Below, piece by piece: positions 57,496 to 64,000 of a DNA stretch of 64,000 nt. Numbering within the stretch: the first letter of the stretch is position 1; the number at the start of each line of letters is the position of its first letter. Made by a program: the position numbers and the translations under genes. Origin of the DNA: Labia minor (lineage: Eukaryota; Arthropoda; Insecta; Dermaptera; Spongiphoridae); assembly GCA_963082975.1 (NCBI GenBank), contig OY720344.1:8109580-8173579 (forward strand), given 5' to 3'. Below the pieces are notes generated by a model. The model ran no database searches. It saw only the letters and a list, made by a program, of their open reading frames with translations, and was not told the origin of the DNA.

Positions 57496-58130
57496 CTATC
57501 TACTCGAAAGTTCTTGGCAGCTACAACTACATTTCTCCAAGTGTTCTTATCCTGAGCCTCTGTTCCATCTTTCTTACGTCATTCCCTGGTGTCCTCATCT
57601 TTGGCCCATAAATGCTGGGAAGAATCCTATTCTCAAATACTCTGAATCCACTCTCATCTCCTAAGATCATAGACCATGTCTCACACTCATATAATACAAC
57701 AGACAAAATAATTGTTTTATATATTTTAATTTTCATTCCCTTTTATAATAATTTTGATGAGATAAGCCTCTTTACTGAATGATAACAGGCGTTTCCCGAT
57801 TGCAACTTCGATTTAAATTCTTCTCAAATATTATTATTCTTCGTGATTACATTCAATTTTTCTACATATTCAAATTCTACATTTTGTATGTTAATACTGC
57901 TCCTGTTTGTTTCTAAATATATTTATTTATCATTATTAATTTCAAACCTCATCTCTTTTCCTACCTCGATTAATTTTTCCTCGCTATCTGTAATTGCAAT
58001 TGCCGAATCTCCTATTATATTTAAGTCGTCTGGGTCACCTAATATTTTACAATTGATTTCCGCATCTTACTCTTTCTTTACTACCTTCAAGATATATTTT
58101 AAGATCAAAATTTGAAAAAGTTTATCCGGA
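57496..58130 (-). pseudogene. RTE-like LINE reverse transcriptase fragment, copy 2
   Basis: Minus-strand frames give, in order, DPDDLNIIGDSAIAITDSEE (the ADD motif region with Ala changed to Pro), KLIEVGKEMRFEINND, KLQSGNACYHSVKRLISSKL, then KIYKTIILSVVLYECETWSM and FRVFENRILPSIYGPK. This is the palm-to-thumb order of RTE-like reverse transcriptases. Stops and frameshifts separate the blocks, so the copy is dead. Like copy 1 it sits directly next to a Helitron 3' end. Confidence 0.8.
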
Positions 58131-59361
58131 TCTATTGAGTCATGCGTAGGTTTTACTAAAGTCTACAAATAATTAGTGAACATAGATATCGAATTCGCTG
58201 TTTTTTTTAATATCTGTCATAATGAAAATATCTTAATTAATGTTGATCGATTTGGCATGAACCCGCAATGATATCGTCTAATATTTCCTCCGCCTATAGT
58301 TATAAGTATTGTATATGTTATAATAGAGTATAATATTTCTTGATCATTTCATTTTGATATTTTAATTTCATTGCTTGATTTTTATTGAATATTTTTAATT
58401 ATATAAAATTTTAGAAAATGCAAAGTTAGGGACTTGAGACAATTTATAAAAATTAACGGTATAAAAGTATTGATAAAACTAAAGATTAATTAATTTTTTT
58501 AGATCTTAGTTAATTCCCTCCCTTAAAATAAAAGAAGTATTCAAATATAGAAAGAATAAATACAAAATAATTTAAGTTAAATATGATTTAAATATTTTAT
58601 TATATTAATTAAAATGAGAACTTTTAGAATAAATTATTTAATTGAAATGATATTTGAATATTAGAATTTAAAATAAAAAGTTAAAATTTATAATAATTCT
58701 TTGATTGCTAGTTATATACATTGTGTAAAATGAGTCCGCCAGTCAGTGGGCCACGCCTGGCTCTTGAATGAACAACACAGAGAACTATATAAACTTTAAA
58801 AAATTAAATTCTGCGGTTATTGATTAGAATTAGATATTAATAAAATCTATAGCCTATGTTACCATAGAGATATATAAGAATATTGTGATGTAATTTCATA
58901 GAAATCGTTTCTTATTTTTTGATGTTCATAATTCTAAATTACCGGTAAAGTGTCGGTTAAGTAGGAAATTTCTTTTTTGTTTGTTTCTATGACAGCAAAA
59001 AAGTAAACAAATTACATACATATATACATATATACATACATACATACATACAAACACTCTCCTTTATATATATAGATTAATGTTTGTTTATTTTTATTGT
59101 TATAACTTAACAGTTTCTATATAATTTTCAATTAATATTAATAGTTCTAATTATTTATTATTCAATACAAGTTGGAAATTCAGAACTATAAAATAAAAGA
59201 ACAAATAAAATTATTATATTTAATATATAAACAAATATAATTTTAATTTAAAAAAATTTGCAATTTTTTTAAACACAAAATTACTTCAAAGGCTAAGAAT
59301 GGACGCGGGCGCGGCACAAAAAGGAAAAAATAGGAAGCTTTCTTAAAAAAAAGTATTGAAA
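58131..59361. other. AT-rich repeat-island spacer
   Basis: Gene-free. Contains a (CATA)n microsatellite at about 59016-59050. A GC-rich patch with GGACGCGGGCGCGGCAC lies near 59301. No function recognised. Confidence 0.45.
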
Positions 59362-59734
59362 TCTAATCAAAAACATACCTGTTAAAAAGGGGGCCAAGTT
59401 CCTATCGGCTATTTGTTTGCCTAAAAAAGGGTTCAAATCCATCCCAATGCCAAGTTTAGATGCACTTAAAAATCATTCATAATCATTTTTATCAATAGCC
59501 TGATCCACTGGTAAACATTTGGCATTCCAAAGAATCGCCACCACACCCAGTCCTCCGCCTCCTGCATCCAGGCACGCCACTTTATTCACGTCAACGGTCC
59601 ATCTGGCCGAAATTCACTTTACCATACACCCAACTTAAAATATGGTATAGTTGTTAAAATACGTAGGTACATGGTTTAAAATATCTAAAATTATAATACT
59701 TAGAAATTTGAACTTGGCAGGTTTTCGTACTGTA
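59362..59734 (-). repeat. Left arm of a large inverted repeat
   Basis: Reverse complement of 60922-61295 over about 373 bases with only a handful of differences by eye. Outer edge is at TCTAATCAAAAACATACC, inner edge at CGTACTGTAC. The arm contains an exon-like segment (described under the right arm). Confidence 0.85.
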
Positions 59735-59758
59735 CGTAACACTAGATTAATTGTAATA

Positions 59759-60684
59759 GGTTGGGGAAAAAGAAATCCATTATTTTTACGTGAACTTCAA
59801 GACTTTATTTAACATGTTTTGCATTGTCCGATTTAGGTCAAATATGCACCATTTTGTTCTATAATTTGTTGCCATTTTAATGGTAGCTTCATTATGCCTC
59901 TCTCATAAAAGTCTTGGTCCTTATTAGCGAAAAACTCCAGCAATTGATTTTCACACTCTTCCCTTGATGCCAATTTCTTATCACTAAAACACGCTTTGAC
60001 CACGATCGCTTTCGCATAATGTTGTCGTATGTGACCCATTTCTCATCCCCAGTCACCATCCGTTTAAGAAATGGGTTGATTTCATTACGTTTGGCCAAGG
60101 CTTCGCAGATGGAAATTCGATCCATCATGTTTTTTGGTGTTAATTGGTGTGGCACCCAAACATCAAGCTTTTTTTTAAACCCAGCTTTGTGCAAATGGTT
60201 TAAAACTGTTTTGTGGTCGATCTTTAACTCCTGGGCGATGCTACGACTACTAAAATGCCGGTCCACTTCGATGATTTCAGTGACTTTGTCGACATTTTCG
60301 ACGACGGGCCTGCCTGTGCGAGGGGCATCCTTAACGTCAAAAATACCCGAACGGAATCGACGAAACCAAAATTGCGCGTAATTAGCTGTTACAGTATCGG
60401 GACCATAAACACTATTCACATTTTCAGCCGCCTGACTTGCATTTTCGCCCTTATCAAAGAAAAACTGTAAAATGTACCGAATTTTCTCTTTGTTGACTTC
60501 CATCTTTAACGGCGTGTAACTCAGAACTGAATGGATAAAACAAAAAACTGCAAACGAATTATTTTAGTGCGAACTGTTTCCTTGACAACGAGCATAAATT
60601 TGAAATTGTTTGATCGATAATTTACGAGATATCGATCACTACAGCCATCTACCGAAAAAATAATGGATTTCTTTTTCCCCAACC
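59759..60684 (-). mobile_element. Mariner element, internally deleted, with perfect 29-bp TIRs
   Basis: Both ends carry an identical 29-bp inverted repeat starting GGTTGGGGAAAAAGAAATCC (59759-59787 and 60656-60684), flanked by TA at 59757-59758 and 60685-60686. Length 926 bp versus about 1.3 kb for intact relatives. It sits between the arms of the 59.4-61.3 kb inverted repeat. Perfect termini and duplication indicate a recent insertion; a full-length source elsewhere in the genome would be needed to move it. Confidence 0.95.
59833..60503 (-). pseudogene. Mariner transposase with internal deletion
   Basis: Starts MEVNKEKIRYILQFFFDKGE. The paired helix-turn-helix region is intact (ASQAAENVNSVYG, SIAQELKIDHKTVLNHLHKA), followed by the WVPHQLT linker and VTGDEKWVTYDN with the first catalytic Asp (near residue 153). 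After KRSWSKR, at about 60000, a deletion shifts the frame and removes the second and third catalytic residues. The distal part resumes in another frame as ECENQLLEFFANKDQDFYER and ends WQQIIEQNGAYLT. The protein could in principle still bind the element ends but not cut. Confidence 0.92.
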
Positions 60685-60732
60685 TAATATAATTATATTT
60701 TTATTATTTAAATATATAAATTAACCTGCTAA

Positions 60733-60908
60733 TTCTAAGTATTAAAATTGTAGATATTTTAAACCAAGTACCTACGTATTTTAACAACTACATATACCAT
60801 AATTTAAGTTGGGTATATGGTAAAGTGAATTTCGGCCAGATGAACCGTTGACGTGAATAAAGTGGCGTGTAGTGTGCCTGGATGCAGGAGGCGGAGGACT
60901 TGGTGTGG
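60733..60908 (+). repeat. Extra direct copy of part of the inverted-repeat arm
   Basis: Matches 60951-61120 in the same orientation (TACCTACGTATTTTAACAAC, GAATTTCGGCCAGATG, CGTTGACGTGAATAAAGTGG, GATGCAGGAGGCGGAGGAC) with more differences than between the two arms, so it is an older or partly diverged copy. Confidence 0.75.
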
Positions 60909-60921
60909 GACTGAGTGTTTT

Positions 60922-61295
60922 GTACAGCACGAAAACCTGCCAAGTTCAAATTTCTAAGTATTATAATTTTAGATATTTTAAAACATGTACCTACGTATTT
61001 TAACAACTATACCATATTTTAAGTTGGGTGTATGGTAAAGTGAATTTCGGCCAGATGGACCGTTGACGTGAATAAAGTGGCGTGCCTGGATGCAGGAGGC
61101 GGAGGACTGGGTGTGGTGGCGATTCTTTGGAATGCCAAATGTTTACCAGTGGATCAGGCTGTTGATAAAAATGATTATGAATGATTTTTAAGTGCATCTA
61201 AACTTGGCATTGGGATGGATTTGAACCCTTTTTTAGGCAAACAAATAGCCGATAGGAACTTGGCCCCCTTTTTAACAGGTATGTTTTTGATTAGA
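60922..61295 (+). repeat. Right arm of the inverted repeat, with exon-like segment
   Basis: Complement of 59362-59734. In one forward frame it reads LDAGGGGLGVVAILWNAKCL then PVDQAVDKNDYE, a stop, and FLSASKLGIGMDLNPFLGKQ, IADRNLAPFLTG. The second block begins after a TTTTTAAG acceptor-like site (about 61190) and ends at ACAG/GTATGT (about 61279-61285), a consensus donor. This looks like a captured gene piece, but I cannot name the source protein. The same segment is present in mirror image in the left arm. Confidence 0.6.
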
Positions 61296-61304
61296 TACTA
61301 ATTA

Positions 61305-61364
61305 CAGTAGTTATAATATATGGGGGAATTTTCAACTTTGACCGCCGATTTGACCATGTTCCCA
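61305..61364 (+). repeat. Helitron helicase scrap
   Basis: About 60 bases matching the minus-strand helicase region near 54660-54720 (ACTAATTACAGTAGTTATA, then GAATTTTCAACTTTGACCGC and GACCATGTTCC). It directly abuts the outer edge of the inverted repeat. Confidence 0.65.
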
Positions 61365-62270
61365 AATTAATTTTAAAAAACCAAGACCACACTTTACATT
61401 TACACATTTTAAACTCTAATCGAATCCAAAATCAAAATTTAAAAAATCGAGAAACAGACACACTGATATAATTAATTTGAAACATTTTAGGAAACAAATT
61501 TTGAATGGGTCATTTTTAGAAATCCCATTTAACAATTATAATAAATAATTAAAAAATTGTAAAATTTTTAAAGTATATAAAAATAAATTGTATAAATTGG
61601 TTAAAGGGTCGAGTGATAGTTCGGTGTCCCAAGTATATATTTTATATTAACACGCCTACTTTTCTGTATAATAAAGATATAACGAATAATATTTTAATTT
61701 TTATATAACCAAGAAATCATTTTTTCACTTAAAATATTGTTGTAAAGCCCAAATCTCCGATCCATATAACATCATCGACTGGGCCGCTACCTTAAGAAGT
61801 CTTCTCTTGCTCTGATTAGGGCCACCGGTATTTGCCATTAGTCTCGAAAAAATAATATTAAATTATATATAAATTTAAAAATTAGAATATTTGAATTTGT
61901 TTAAATTTTAACACATGTAATCAATCATATGCATAAAGAATAGAAAATTTTGAAAATCAACTTGGTATTAAATTCAGAAAAAAAATACTGATATATAGAA
62001 TATATCGACTATTCGAATATAATTGAAACTCTTTCTCTCCCTCTATTTTAAATTTTAAAAAAGGGAGTGTTAAGACATTATTTTGCCTTATGTAACATGG
62101 ATAGTTAAATGAATTGGGCTCCCTACCTCCCTGAGAAATTTCCACTAAAAATGTTTATAATATTTTATTTTAGTTTATTAAATCAAACTATTATTTTTTA
62201 TTTCAATATTTTTAATGTTAATACAATAATTTTTATTTTATAATCTTTAAAATAATTTAATTATTTTAAA
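61365..62270. other. Repeat-island spacer
   Basis: AT-rich, no gene. A GGGTCGAGTGATAGTTCGGT motif at about 61606 relates it to the repeat at 62510. Confidence 0.4.
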
Positions 62271-62650
62271 AAACGGCGGTGTTCAATTACAATTTTTTTA
62301 CTCTCTACTGACTGTTCATTTCATAACTGAAAATAGTGTCGAATAGAAATAGACGATATTACTTGGATTAATCTTATTATGCTAGCTAAAATTGTTTGTT
62401 TGTATTATTGAGGTCCCCAGTTCAATTCATTTTAATCAGATTGATGCAATGATGCAACATTTAATAATTGTAATAAATAATTAAAGAATTATATATTAAT
62501 ATTTTTTAAAGGGTCGAGCGACAGCTCGGTATCCCAGGTATTAATATTACCAGCCAAACCCAATAATAATGAATCATTTTTTTTAACTTAAGTACCGAGC
62601 CGAGGCTCGGGGTCCCGGTACTATATACTAATTGAATATTTAGTATATAA
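62271..62650. repeat. Repeat unit related to 55240-56335
   Basis: Contains, in order, the CTGACTGTTCATTTCA block, GACGATATTACT, GCTAGCTAAAATTG, GATTGATGCAATGATGCAAC, GACAGCTCGGTATCCC, TACCGAGCCGAGGCTCGGGG and finally GAATATTTAGTATATAATAT. At 55 kb the last block comes first, so the two loci are circularly permuted, as expected for pieces of a tandem or rolling-circle repeat. Confidence 0.7.
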
Positions 62651-63461
62651 TATTTTATAATATTTACCGGAGTATAATAAATTGATAACGTCATTTAATT
62701 CTCCTATATATCGAATCGAATATAAAGATAAATCTTCTACTAAACATTGTGTAAAAAAAATCAAATATGAATATAATATGAATATTTTTAATTTTATTTT
62801 AAGAATAGATATATATATCTCACAGGCGGTGGTTGTGACGTCATCCATATATAAATTTAAATTAAGAAAAACTAATGAAGATGTATTTTTTCAGAGATGT
62901 GATCAATAAAACTCAATTTTTCTTTATAAATACTATATCTATATACTAGCCTTTTGAACGCCCGCCGGCCCGTTGAAAAAGTTGGCTCTTATTTTGATTT
63001 TTCGTTCAATGTCTCTTAAAAAAAAGATAAATTTTTTTTATTAGTGTTTTCGAAATATGGTCCTCCGGCCAGGAAGACATTTTGAAAATTTCATTTTGGC
63101 CCGAGCTTAAAAGTATTTGCCCACCCCTGAACTAATGAAAAGTACTAAGCCCGTGTAAACTAGGCTTAAAGGTAACTTAATACTGAACAGTGAACAAAAA
63201 AATAAAATCATATTTCTGTGCTCAAGAAATGACGAGACGACAATGGCTGTCAGATTCTGTGCCTTTACATTCCAAGATGCTATATAAAGCAACTTTTTAG
63301 AATATACTTTACTTTACTTATTACTTTTTAATTACTAAACATACATATATCAAGAATGTTATCGCTTCATATAAGATAAAAGTTAATTGACCCTAATCTT
63401 ATTAAGCAATATATCATATATATATTTATATCACATAATTTTACTACTAGAACTCTATACA
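62651..63461. other. Repeat-island distal spacer
   Basis: No gene. TGACGTCA at 62836-62843. Short GC-rich scraps near 62955 and 63060 resemble decayed transposable elements. Confidence 0.4.
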
Positions 63462-64000
63462 GTGGCGCAACCAGGGGGTGTTTTGGGGGTTAACCCCCCC
63501 CCCCCCAGGAGAGAGAAATATAAATTGCTGTATATTATGTACAATATTACAAATAGAAAAGAAAAAATATAATCCTTCTTTTTATTTGAAAAAAAAAATT
63601 AATTCCTAAAGTAAAACTTACTGTATAATAAGTAAGTTTATTTTATTTTAAAAAAATTTTAACAAAAATTGCTTATTTTTTCGTACAGAATTAAATATAA
63701 GAAATAAAAAATGATTTTATTATTTCTCCTAAATAATAAAAAACAAAAGACTTTAATATGATTACTAGATGATTGTGAAATTTTCCAATTTGACTGTTAT
63801 TTAAATATAAAATAAATAAAAATACTACTCAAATTCTAAATATTTTTTATTAATAAAACATTAATTACTAAATTCATAAAAATTATGAAGGGAAGACTAA
63901 TTTTTTCAAAATGGAAACGGGTAAAAATCCCTAAAACCGAAAATCCCCAAAAGCGAAAATCCCTAAAAGAAAAAATCACTAAAAACAATTTTTTTCATTT
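63462..64000. mobile_element. Possible hAT element left end (runs off window)
   Basis: Starts CAGTGGCGCAACCAGGGGGT followed by a C-run, the typical opening of hAT non-autonomous elements and similar to the CAGTGGCG end at 18015. The right end is not in the window, so its extent is unknown. The last 80 bases contain short tandem AAAATCCCTAAAA-type units. Confidence 0.4.

Noticed and set aside
60019-60381. 120-residue plus-strand frame
   Set aside because: Antisense of the mariner transposase; no features of its own.
62506-62909. Several 60-75-residue frames on both strands
   Set aside because: All fall within the permuted repeat and its AT-rich flank, with no conserved motif.

Overview
This is a very AT-rich nuclear eukaryotic window, most likely from an arthropod and probably an insect. 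The evidence is short GT-AG introns in conserved animal genes, a PERK luminal domain that resembles insect PEK, and many mariner, hAT, Helitron and non-LTR remnants. I cannot name the species. There is no bacterial operon structure, rRNA, CRISPR array or viral gene.

Layout. 1-8.5 kb is gene-free and holds a dispersed repeat in three copies, an internally deleted mariner and a tRNA-related SINE with a target-site duplication. 8.5-16.5 kb (-) is a complete 16-exon PERK/EIF2AK3 kinase gene whose introns carry LINE and hAT debris. 16.5-19.9 kb is a divergent intergenic region with a fold-back element and a hAT-type element with a perfect 8-bp duplication. 19.9-21.7 kb (+) is PYM, the exon-junction-complex disassembly factor. 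24.6-33.1 kb (-) is a complete 20-exon WASHC5/strumpellin. 34.0-35.1 kb (-) is an Fbxo7/nutcracker-like F-box protein. 37.0-37.6 kb (-) is COX6B. 38.1-39.3 kb (-) is a TRIR (C19orf43) homologue with a long Arg/Ser/Asp-rich front. 40.4-43.0 kb (+) is a small membrane protein resembling MXRA7. 43.2-46.5 kb (-) is COP9 signalosome subunit 3. 47.6-48.6 kb (+) is TATA-binding protein. 50.9-53.1 kb (+) is WDR70. 53.1-64 kb is a gene-free transposon island: nested Helitron and LINE pieces, permuted repeats, and a near-perfect inverted repeat of about 370 bp per arm around a 926-bp mariner with perfect 29-bp termini.

For PERK, PYM, WASHC5, COX6B, CSN3, WDR70 and the MXRA7-like gene I joined exons by hand at GT-AG sites. 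Every joined reading frame closes exactly on a stop: 982, 249, 1167, 89, 433, 638 and 128 residues. The genes are housekeeping functions (ER stress signalling, translation and EJC recycling, endosomal actin, proteasome or ubiquitin control, respiration, transcription) and do not form one pathway. Three divergent pairs (PERK/PYM, TRIR/MXRA7-like, CSN3/TBP) may share promoter regions. The unusual content is in the repeats, above all the 59.4-61.3 kb inverted repeat, whose arms contain an exon-like segment.
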